DNA of 64,000 nt from Urbifossiella limnaea (GTDB lineage: Bacteria; Planctomycetota; Planctomycetia; Gemmatales; Gemmataceae): assembly GCF_007747215.1 (NCBI RefSeq), contig NZ_CP036273.1:992001-1056000 (forward strand), in the 5' to 3' direction. Under the pieces are notes generated by a model. It did not search any database, was not told where the DNA came from, and was given only the letters and a program-made list of their open reading frames with translations. Positions 15,456-23,029 of this stretch are shown piece after piece (the first letter of the stretch is position 1; each line of letters starts with the position of its first letter). Both the position numbers and the translations under genes were made by a program.

Positions 15456-17263
15456 GCGACGCCTCCCGGCCGCGTCCGCTCGTACTGGACGGCCGCCACC
15501 CCGGCCGACACCAACGCCGCGGCCCGCTCCCGCGGTGTCTGGTTTTCGAACCCGACGGTCGTCAGCCCGTAGCACGTCAGGAGGTAGTCATACTCCTTCA
15601 GCCACTCGTGGACGCGGTTCGGGCGCAGGCCGAGGTGCGTCGCGGCGTGGCGGCGGATGGCCAGGACGACGGCCGCCAGCCGGTCCCACCCGATCCGCGT
15701 CGCGTCCGACGAGACCGCGTCGATCCACACGCCGGACTCGTGCGCGTCGCGGGTGGCGGCGGCCAGCCGGGTCTCGAAGGCCTCGACGACGGCGGCGAAC
15801 TCGGCGAGGGTGCCGGTCGGGTGGAGCGCGGCGGCGGCACGGACCTTCAGCTCGGTCTCCAGCTTGACGAAGTCCCACCCGACGAGGTTGTCGCACGACG
15901 CGTGTTCGTAGTCGAACAGCGCGGGCGAGCCGGCCTGGTTGTCTTCCACGCCGACGAGCACGTTCCGCCCGTGCAGGTCGCCGTGGGCGCGGCCTCGGAG
16001 GGTGCGCGGCAGAATCTGGTCCGGCGACTCTCCGTCGGCGACCTCGGCCTCCAGGAACTTGGCGTAATCAACCGGGTCGAGGTACCGATCGCATTCGGGC
16101 GGGAACGCGGCCCCGACCTGCTGTCGAACCTCAACCGCGTCGGCCGCCGACTCCCACCGGGCGAGTGCGTCGCTGAGCCGCCGCCGCGGGCCGCCTCGGA
16201 GCGGGTTCAGCGCCACGCCGGCGGCGTCCGGGTCGGCCGGTCGCGTCGCCGTATAGAGCACCCGGCCGAGCTGCGCGAATAACTGGTCGAGCGACTGGAG
16301 GACTGAGCGCAGGTCGGGCGAGCCGAGCCGCACCGCCCGCAGCACGGCGACCTCCAGCGTGATGACTTCGTCCACGCCGATGTGCGGCCCCGCGTCCTGG
16401 TACGCGAGCGCGGCGAGCTGCGTCGGCGTGTTCGCGTGGAAGCGGGGTTCGAGCGCCATGAACACGGCGTCGGCACGGAACCCGACCGGCCGGCACGCCG
16501 CCCACGCCCCGAGTTCCTGGGCCAGCCGATCGTGCGCGGCGAGCTTCACGATGTAGGTGCCCGGCTCGCGGTCGTCGCGCACGTCCACCCGGAGGATGAC
16601 CTCGCCGGGCCGCGGGCGGAACCCGGCGTACACGTCGAGCGCCAGCACGGCCGTCGCATTCGGGAAGGCGGCGGCGATGCGGCCGTCGTAGTCGGCGAGG
16701 GTGTGGGCGAGGCCGGCGGCTGAGCCCTCGGCGCGGATCAGGTGGTCCTGAAGCCGGCGCTCGGCGCGGTGGGTCCACACGACAGTCGGCACGGTCGAAC
16801 CTCGGAAGTCGCGGGGCCGGTCGGGGATGACCCCGGCGAGCCGGAAGACGGTTTCCACCTGGGCCGAGACGGGCCGGCCATCGGCCGCCGCCCCGCGGAG
16901 GATTTCCGGCAGCGTCAGCCACCGGTTCGCCGGGTCGGCGGCGACCGCCGCCGCGGCCCGCGTGGTTAGCAACTCGGTGTCGTACAGCTCGACGCGGTAG
17001 AGTGTCTCGACCCCGGCCGAGCCGGACTGCGCCCGGTACTCGCAGGTCGGGGCCACCGGCGCGGCGGCGACGCGGAAGTCGGTTCCGGCGGCGAGGCCGA
17101 GTTCCTCCTCGACCTCGCGGACGCAACATTCGCGGATCGATTCGCCGCCCTCGACGTGCCCGCCGACGAGCGCCAGTCGCTGCCAGGTGTCGCTCCACTG
17201 CGCCAGGTACTCGGCAGGTCGGCCGCGGCGGATGAGGGCGAGGCCGGCAACAGAAGTTCGCAC
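15452..17263 (-). CDS. NUDIX hydrolase fused to a kinase-like phosphotransferase
   Basis: The protein has 603 residues; GTG 17263 has GAGGG upstream. Residues 1-150 form a NUDIX domain with an intact box: GGHVEGGESIRECCVREVEEELG fits GX5EX7REUXEEXGU. Residues about 170-600 resemble aminoglycoside-phosphotransferase/HipA-like kinases: VILRVDVRDD...TYIVKLAAHD, then RGRAHGDLHGRNVLVG (HxDxxxxN catalytic loop) and SPALFDYEHASCDNLVGWDFVKLE (metal-binding Asp). NUDIX enzymes cleave nucleoside diphosphates linked to X; the kinase half may phosphorylate a small molecule or protein. It lies 12 bases after the NUDIX-like gene and overlaps the TPR gene. Fusion of a nucleotide hydrolase to an APH-like kinase in an operon with TPR and RyR genes suggests nucleotide-based signalling. 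The substrate is unknown. Confidence 0.85.
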   Translation of the reverse strand: MRTSVAGLALIRRGRPAEYLAQWSDTWQRLALVGGHVEGGESIRECCVREVEEELGLAAGTDFRVAAAPVAPTCEYRAQSGSAGVETLYRVELYDTELLTTRAAAAVAADPANRWLTLPEILRGAAADGRPVSAQVETVFRLAGVIPDRPRDFRGSTVPTVVWTHRAERRLQDHLIRAEGSAAGLAHTLADYDGRIAAAFPNATAVLALDVYAGFRPRPGEVILRVDVRDDREPGTYIVKLAAHDRLAQELGAWAACRPVGFRADAVFMALEPRFHANTPTQLAALAYQDAGPHIGVDEVITLEVAVLRAVRLGSPDLRSVLQSLDQLFAQLGRVLYTATRPADPDAAGVALNPLRGGPRRRLSDALARWESAADAVEVRQQVGAAFPPECDRYLDPVDYAKFLEAEVADGESPDQILPRTLRGRAHGDLHGRNVLVGVEDNQAGSPALFDYEHASCDNLVGWDFVKLETELKVRAAAALHPTGTLAEFAAVVEAFETRLAAATRDAHESGVWIDAVSSDATRIGWDRLAAVVLAIRRHAATHLGLRPNRVHEWLKEYDYLLTCYGLTTVGFENQTPRERAAALVSAGVAAVQYERTRPGGVA

Positions 17264-17275
17264 GTGCGCCCTCGT

Positions 17276-17752
17276 TCACATGCCGACGGCGCGGCGGACG
17301 TCAGCCAGCGACATCACCGCGAGGACGTGGCGGGCCGTCTCCGAGACGGGCTCGTGGTCGGTGAACTCGGCGGGCGTGAGCCACACCGCGACGTGCCCCG
17401 GGAGCGGCCGCGGCTCGGCCCCGACGCGGCTGGCGAACAGGTGATAGCGGTAGCGTTTCCACTCACCGTCGCGGCCGCTCTGCTGGTACGGCGGCACCTC
17501 CGCGTGGAGCTTCACCAGCGCCGCCGCGTCGACCGGCCGGCCGAACACCTCGGCGGCCGCCCGCGCCGCGGCCCGCGCCGGGCTCTCGGCGGTCGGGGCC
17601 GCCCCTGGCGACGCCGGCGGGAGGACGGCGACCTTGCTCATCGGCAGGGTAAAGCTCCCCCAGTCTGGATTGAAGTCGGCTAGCAGCCGCTCCCCGCGGG
17701 GGTCAGCGATGAGGACGACGGCGACGTCTACGACCGGGAACGGCTCGGCCAC
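17276..17752 (-). CDS. NUDIX-like domain protein
   Basis: A protein of 158 residues. GTG 17752 is chosen because GGAGGTG lies 5 bases upstream; the open frame continues to 17929 but those codons show no gene-like composition. Sequence: EPFPVVDVAVVLIADPRGERLLADF, then GSFTLPMSKVAVLPP, then SPARAAARAAAEVFGRP and YRYHLFASRV. The order of strands and the RAAARAAAEVFG helix look like a NUDIX fold, but the box is degenerate (no REUXEE), so hydrolase activity is doubtful. It is the first gene of the leftward operon and is divergent from the LysR gene with 133 bp between them. It may be a nucleotide-binding sensor rather than an enzyme. Confidence 0.65.
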   Translation of the reverse strand: MAEPFPVVDVAVVLIADPRGERLLADFNPDWGSFTLPMSKVAVLPPASPGAAPTAESPARAAARAAAEVFGRPVDAAALVKLHAEVPPYQQSGRDGEWKRYRYHLFASRVGAEPRPLPGHVAVWLTPAEFTDHEPVSETARHVLAVMSLADVRRAVGM

Positions 17753-17885
17753 GGGGCACCTCCAACGGGTTGGTGTCGGTCTCGGTCGATGATACCCGCG
17801 CCGCTGGCCGATCGAAGCTGAAAACACGATGATTGCCCCGCCGGCAGCGTAATCCCAACTGTCGGGCAAGAACCGGAGTCGGCCC

Positions 17886-18842
17886 GTGGCGGCGACGAAG
17901 AATGTGCTCAGCCCCGAGCTGTGCCGCACGTTCGTGGCCCTAGTCCGTCACGAAGGGTCGGTCACGGCCGCGGCGCGGGAGCTCGGGTTGAACGAGGCGA
18001 GCGTGTCGAAGCGTCTGCGCCCGCTGGCCCGCGGCTGCCCACCCGCGGTGCCGCGGCCGTGGCTGGCGAAACGCGGCAAGCGGTTCGTGACGACCGACGA
18101 GGGGCGGCGGATGCTCACCGCCGCGACCGAGGCCGCCGCCGGGTGGGACCGGTTTGCGGCCCTCGCCGCCGCCGACCGCGAGCCGGCGGTGACCGTCGCG
18201 TGCGGCCACGAGGCGGCGGGCGGGATCGTGCTCGCCGCCGCCGCCCGGTTCCGCCGCGAACACCCGGCGGCTGCAGTGCGCGTGGTCGTCGCGCGCGGCC
18301 GCGCCCGGGTCGAGGGCGTGGCCGTGGGCCGGTTCGACCTGGCGCTCGTGACCGACACCCCCGCCGCCGTGCGCGAGGTCGCCCGCCGGCCGGTATTGGT
18401 CGAGGCGCTGGCGGAAGACGAACTCGTCGCCGCGTGCGCGATCCGCTCCGACTGGGCCGCCGCTTTCGCCGACGCCGCGCGACCCGTCACCGCCGTCGAA
18501 GCGGTCGGCTGGACGCTCGTGCTTCCTGAGGGCGACTCGGCCGTGCGCCGCCGTTGGGACGAACTCGTCCGCCGCCGCGTCCCGACGGCGGCGCCTCGTG
18601 TGGCGGTGGAGGCCGGCGGGTGGCGCGTCCTGGCCGGGTACGTCGCCGCGGGCTTCGGCGTCGGGCTCCTCCCCCGGTCGGTCGCAGCCGGGCTCGGGGT
18701 GAGGGTGAGGGTGAGGGCGTTGGCGGCCGACCTGCGGCCGTCGAACCGGGTGTACGTCGTGCGGCTGGCGGACGCCGGCGAGCGGGCGGAACTCATCGAC
18801 GCCTTCCGGGCGGCACTGGGGGGCGCGGCGGGGCCGGACTGA
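17886..18842 (+). CDS. LysR-family transcriptional regulator
   Basis: The protein has 318 residues with a GTG start at 17886 preceded by CCGGAG. The N-terminal winged helix is clear: LCRTFVALVRHEGSVTAAARELGLNEASVSKRLRPL (residues about 11-48), then GKRFVTTDEGRRML. The effector domain follows from about 95 (VTVACGHEAAGGIVLAAAARFRREHPAA) and ends with LAGYVAAGFGVGLLPRSVA and an Arg/Ala-rich C terminus. Length is normal for the family. It lies between the leftward NUDIX operon and the rightward caspase/TIR operon, so it could regulate either; LysR proteins usually control the divergent gene. Its ligand is unknown. Confidence 0.85.
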   Translation: MAATKNVLSPELCRTFVALVRHEGSVTAAARELGLNEASVSKRLRPLARGCPPAVPRPWLAKRGKRFVTTDEGRRMLTAATEAAAGWDRFAALAAADREPAVTVACGHEAAGGIVLAAAARFRREHPAAAVRVVVARGRARVEGVAVGRFDLALVTDTPAAVREVARRPVLVEALAEDELVAACAIRSDWAAAFADAARPVTAVEAVGWTLVLPEGDSAVRRRWDELVRRRVPTAAPRVAVEAGGWRVLAGYVAAGFGVGLLPRSVAAGLGVRVRVRALAADLRPSNRVYVVRLADAGERAELIDAFRAALGGAAGPD

Positions 18843-18966
18843 CGGTGCCCGTTGGTTGACGTATCGCAGCGTGTCAGGCAACGAGGCGGAAACTCGCGTC
18901 AGCCGGCCGGCGGGTCGTGTACGATCAGTGGCGTGCGTCTCTCCCCGCACTCCCGGGAGTGAACCC

Positions 18967-21900
18967 GTGCCCGACTCACCCGCGCCCGACGACGCCCTCC
19001 TGCCGGCCGACGATCTCCCGCCCGAGCCGGCGCTGTCGGACGAGGACCGCGCCGCCGCCCTGCTGCTGGAAGGCGAGGTGCCGAGTCCCCCGCGCCCCGC
19101 CCCGGAGGCGGAACCGGAGCCGGAGGCCGACACCGGGGTGCCAGCCGAGGCGATGTTCCCCATCATCCGGGTCCGGGAGATCGGCGGCCGGTATCGCGCG
19201 CTGCGGCTCGACGCCGACGGGGTGACCCTCACCGCGGCCGAGGCCCCGCCGGCCGAGCCGGACGACGACCCGGCCGGTCGGCGGCCGACCGTCACCTTCC
19301 GCGCGGGGTGGGACGAGATCGCCGCCGCCGAGGTCACGCCCGAGGCCTCGGGCCAGGCCCGCGTCCGGTTCCGCCGAGGGGCGCAGGAACACGACTCGAC
19401 CGTCCCGGTCGCCCAGTGCCGTAACGTCCTCCTCGCCCTGGCCGGGAAGCTGCCCGACCGGTCCCGCTCGACGGTGGTCCCGCCCGACGAACAGCCGGCC
19501 CCGCCGAAGCCGCCCCGACGGGGGCGGGCCGGGCGGAAGCCCTACCGGTCCCGGGTGCTCGGGGCGGTGCTGAAACTCATAGGGCTGTGCGTCCTCGGCG
19601 GGATGTTCGCCTTCGTGATGAGTGATGCGTGGGACCGGCTCTGGGCGAGCAGCAAGTTCCTGTGCTTCTTCCTCCCCCCCTTCGCATACGGGGTCGGGGC
19701 AGTCCTCATCTACCGAGGGTATCAACTCGGCGCCCGCACGTTCGACCCGGGCAAGCACCCCGACGACCGGCCCCCGATCCTCTACCTGCGCGGGTTCGAC
19801 ACCGACGGCCGGCGGACGCTCCAGCCGGAAACCTTTCTCGCCCGGGTCCACGGGGTGAAGCCGGTGTGGCGGCACAAGGAGAACCGCAAGGGGTGGTGGA
19901 ATCGAGACATGACCGAACTGGTGAAGGACCTCACCCAGTCGGGCTACCTCCATCCCCTCCGGCTTCTGCGGATGCTGCTGAACGCCGGGGCCGACACCGT
20001 GGCGGAAGTGTTCGCCATCGGGTTCCGGCGGCTCGGCCCGCTTGTGGCGATCGGGCGCCCCGGCGACGCCCTGGCCACCCCCGGGCCGGACCAGATGTAC
20101 GTCCCGGACGAGAAGTGGCAGCAGGTGGTTCTCGACTACCTCGGCCGCAGCCAGGCGGTCATCCTGATGCCGTCGAATAGCCCCGGCGTGCAGTGGGAGA
20201 TCGACCAGGTGTTCGCCCGGGTGCCGCGGCACCGGGTGCTGCTGGACATGCGCGAATTCCGGGGCGACCCGAACGGCTACGAGCAGTTCCGCGCCCGGGT
20301 CGCCGGCCGCGGCGTCCGCCTGCCGGAAATCATCCCAGTCTGGGATCGGCACGGGTTCGTCTACTTCGAGCCGGACGGCACGCCCCGGGTACAGGCGTTA
20401 TGCCTGAAGTCGCCGGTGCTGTGGCCGCTGACCGGGAACGCGGTCGATACGCGGCGGACGTTCGGCAGCTACATCCAGGGCTTGGCCGGGGGCGACCGGC
20501 CCCCCCCGGCCCGGCCGCGCGCGTACCCCGGGCACACGGCCGCTTCCCTCGTCGTCACGACCGTGATGGCCCTTTTCCCGCTCGCCGTCCTGAACGCCAA
20601 CACGGTCTACGCCGACATGGCCTGGCGGTACGCAAGCGCCGGCGTCAGCGGGACACCGCTCGCGCGGGTGGTGCCCGAAGACGACCCGACCGGGCCGGCG
20701 GCCCGTGCGTACACAGGGACGCGAATGCCGTACGAGTTCCGCCTCGGCCCCGCCTGGGTTCCGAAGACGACCTCCGCCGGTACGAACGCCGTCGAGTACC
20801 TGTTCAGCTACTGGGACGGTCTGGCCGAAATCGCCATCAACGTAGTCGAGACACCGTTCCCCAACGACGCGGCGGTGGTGAGCTACTACCGGACGGTGGT
20901 CGAGGAGACCGCGCGGCGGCAGCGCCCTGGAATGAACGCAGTCGTGACGCACACGGACCCGATCACGGTACGGGAGAATGGGGCGGTATGGCTCGCAGTC
21001 GAGTTCACCATCACGGGCGGTGGGGGGACGGGGTACAACCACGTGCGGGCTTGGCGGACCCCGCACGCCACCCTGTTCGCTGAAGTCGCCGTACCGTCCG
21101 GCGGGACGTACAAGACGTTCGCCGACCGGTTCTTCTCGACCCTACGGGTGACCGGCCCGGCTCCAACCCCGGTCGTCATCCCGCCACCCACCCTGCCGCC
21201 AACCCCGATCGGGAATCCGCCGGCGTGGGAGCCGAAGCTTGTCGTAAACCCGCCGCCGCCCACGCCCGTCGCGTCCGACCCGGTGGCCGAGGTGCTCGCC
21301 GCCGCCAACGCCGGCCGGCCGGCCAAGTACGACGGCAAGGCGATGGGGTACACCCTCACCCTACCCGGCGTGTGGCGGGCCGAGCCCATTCCCGCGGCGG
21401 TGGAGCAGAACGTCCGCCGGGCGGCCGGCGACGCCAAGGTGCAGGTCCATGCCCTCGACCATCATTTCCTCCTGCGAGACAGTTCATTCGGCGCGCTCGG
21501 TACGGAGGTCATCGAAGGCGAGTTCGATCACGCCGACCTGCCGGGCGTGGTCGCAGAACAGGAGCGAATCCAGCGCGAACTCCTCCGAGCCGCGGTCGGG
21601 GTCACGGGTCCCGCGCTGGAACTCCGGGTCGTCGGCAGTCGCACCTTCACCGCCGGCAGCCGCGATTGGAGCGAGTACGAATTCCGCGTGACCGCACCCG
21701 GGCGGAACGAAGGATTCACCCTGCTCAACCGGATCACGACGTACCGCGGGAAGACTCTGATCGTGACCGGCCGCGTGCAGCACTTCGACCCGCGGGTCCG
21801 CCGGCTCGTCGTCGAGGCGCTGGACGCGGTCACGATCACCCGCACCCCGCCGCCCGGGGCCGACCTGCCGTGGGCGGGGAAGACCGTCATCCCGACCCGC

Positions 21901-23010
21901 TTCGACGTCCTCGCCCGGCCGCGGCCCCCGATTCCCGGGAAGGCCGCCGAGCCGCTTCGAGACGGCTCGTACACCGTTCTCGCCGACGACGGCGGCCGGC
22001 TGAAGGTCCGCGACGGCGGCCGCGACGTGTGGTTCGACAAGGACGACGCCGTGCCCCTCGAACACGCCGTCGGGTACTTCACCGACCGCCTCGCCGCCGA
22101 CCCGAAGTCCGCGCCCGCCCGGTTCGGCCGGGCCGTCGCCCGCGACCTCCGCGGCGAACCCGAGGCCGCCATCGACGACTACGGCGGGGTGATCGAGCTC
22201 GACCCGAACAACGCCGGCGCCTACGGCAACCGCGGCGACCTGCGGCGGCGGCTCAGGCGGTTCGCCCCCGCGGCCGAGGACTACACCGCCGCCATCCGCC
22301 TCGCCCCGACCGACGCCGCCAACCACGACTTCCGAGGCCTCTGCTACCTCGAGCTGCGCGACTACCCGAAGGCCGCCGCCGACTACACCGAAGCCATCCG
22401 GCTCGGCCGGCGGTTGCCGCACGTCGTCAACAACCGCGGCCTCGCCCGGGAGCAACTCGGCGACCTGCCGGCCGCGGCCGCGGACCTCGCCGAAGCCGTC
22501 CGCCTCGACCCCGGGTTCGTCAACGCCTGGCGGTCCCTCGGGCGGGTCAACGCCGCCCGCGGGTTGGCCGCCGACGCGGTCGCCAACTACTCCGAAGCCA
22601 TCCGCCTCGACGCCGGTCATGCCGACACCTTCTACCGCCGGTCCGCCCTCCACCGCGGCCGCCGCGACTTCGGCCTCGCCGCCGCCGACCTGTCCGCCGC
22701 CCTCCGCATCGCCCCGGACCTCGCCCCCGCCCTCCGCGACAAGGCCTGGCTCCTCGCCACCTGCCCCGACCCCGCCGTCCGCGACGGCAAGGCCGCCGTC
22801 GCCGCCGCCCTCAAACTCGTCGGCGCCGGCAAGCGGCCGGGCGACCTCGCCGTCCTCGCCGCGGCGCACGCCGAGGCCGCCGACTTCCCCGCCGCCGTCC
22901 GCGCCCAGCGGCAGGCGCTCGCCGACCGGGAGTACGCCGCCGCTGCCGGCAAAGCGGGCGCCGATCGCCTCGCCTTGTACGAAGACGGGAAGGCGTACCG
23001 CGAGCCGTGA
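18967..23010 (+). CDS. Membrane protein with TIR-like domain and C-terminal TPRs
   Basis: The product is 1,347 residues from GTG 18967 (GGGAGTG 6 bases upstream); the open frame reaches 18856 but the extra codons look noncoding. Residues 1-190 are acidic/Pro-rich with a small beta domain. Hydrophobic segments lie near 196-220, 231-253 and 523-545. Between them (about 268-458) is a TIR/flavodoxin-like domain: PPILYLRGFDTDGRR, GPLVAIGRPGDALATPG, QQVVLDYLGRSQAVILMPSNSPGVQWEIDQV. This block recurs in bacterial membrane proteins suspected to be TIR-like. Residues 590-1000 contain two PsbP/lipoprotein-like beta domains (MPYEFRLGPAWVP; MGYTLTLPGVWRAEP). Five or six TPRs close the protein (about 1030-1340). 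It is the first gene of a four-gene run with gaps of 19, 27 and 30 nt. Role inferred: membrane sensor or effector. Confidence 0.75.
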   Translation: MPDSPAPDDALLPADDLPPEPALSDEDRAAALLLEGEVPSPPRPAPEAEPEPEADTGVPAEAMFPIIRVREIGGRYRALRLDADGVTLTAAEAPPAEPDDDPAGRRPTVTFRAGWDEIAAAEVTPEASGQARVRFRRGAQEHDSTVPVAQCRNVLLALAGKLPDRSRSTVVPPDEQPAPPKPPRRGRAGRKPYRSRVLGAVLKLIGLCVLGGMFAFVMSDAWDRLWASSKFLCFFLPPFAYGVGAVLIYRGYQLGARTFDPGKHPDDRPPILYLRGFDTDGRRTLQPETFLARVHGVKPVWRHKENRKGWWNRDMTELVKDLTQSGYLHPLRLLRMLLNAGADTVAEVFAIGFRRLGPLVAIGRPGDALATPGPDQMYVPDEKWQQVVLDYLGRSQAVILMPSNSPGVQWEIDQVFARVPRHRVLLDMREFRGDPNGYEQFRARVAGRGVRLPEIIPVWDRHGFVYFEPDGTPRVQALCLKSPVLWPLTGNAVDTRRTFGSYIQGLAGGDRPPPARPRAYPGHTAASLVVTTVMALFPLAVLNANTVYADMAWRYASAGVSGTPLARVVPEDDPTGPAARAYTGTRMPYEFRLGPAWVPKTTSAGTNAVEYLFSYWDGLAEIAINVVETPFPNDAAVVSYYRTVVEETARRQRPGMNAVVTHTDPITVRENGAVWLAVEFTITGGGGTGYNHVRAWRTPHATLFAEVAVPSGGTYKTFADRFFSTLRVTGPAPTPVVIPPPTLPPTPIGNPPAWEPKLVVNPPPPTPVASDPVAEVLAAANAGRPAKYDGKAMGYTLTLPGVWRAEPIPAAVEQNVRRAAGDAKVQVHALDHHFLLRDSSFGALGTEVIEGEFDHADLPGVVAEQERIQRELLRAAVGVTGPALELRVVGSRTFTAGSRDWSEYEFRVTAPGRNEGFTLLNRITTYRGKTLIVTGRVQHFDPRVRRLVVEALDAVTITRTPPPGADLPWAGKTVIPTRFDVLARPRPPIPGKAAEPLRDGSYTVLADDGGRLKVRDGGRDVWFDKDDAVPLEHAVGYFTDRLAADPKSAPARFGRAVARDLRGEPEAAIDDYGGVIELDPNNAGAYGNRGDLRRRLRRFAPAAEDYTAAIRLAPTDAANHDFRGLCYLELRDYPKAAADYTEAIRLGRRLPHVVNNRGLAREQLGDLPAAAADLAEAVRLDPGFVNAWRSLGRVNAARGLAADAVANYSEAIRLDAGHADTFYRRSALHRGRRDFGLAAADLSAALRIAPDLAPALRDKAWLLATCPDPAVRDGKAAVAAALKLVGAGKRPGDLAVLAAAHAEAADFPAAVRAQRQALADREYAAAAGKAGADRLALYEDGKAYREP

Positions 23011-23029
23011 GCCGCACCGGAGGCGACCC

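Noticed and set aside
18843-18966. Promoter for the four-gene run (TTGACG near 18854, TACGAT at 18920)
   Set aside because: The two hexamers are not at a usable spacing from partner boxes; not strong enough to list.
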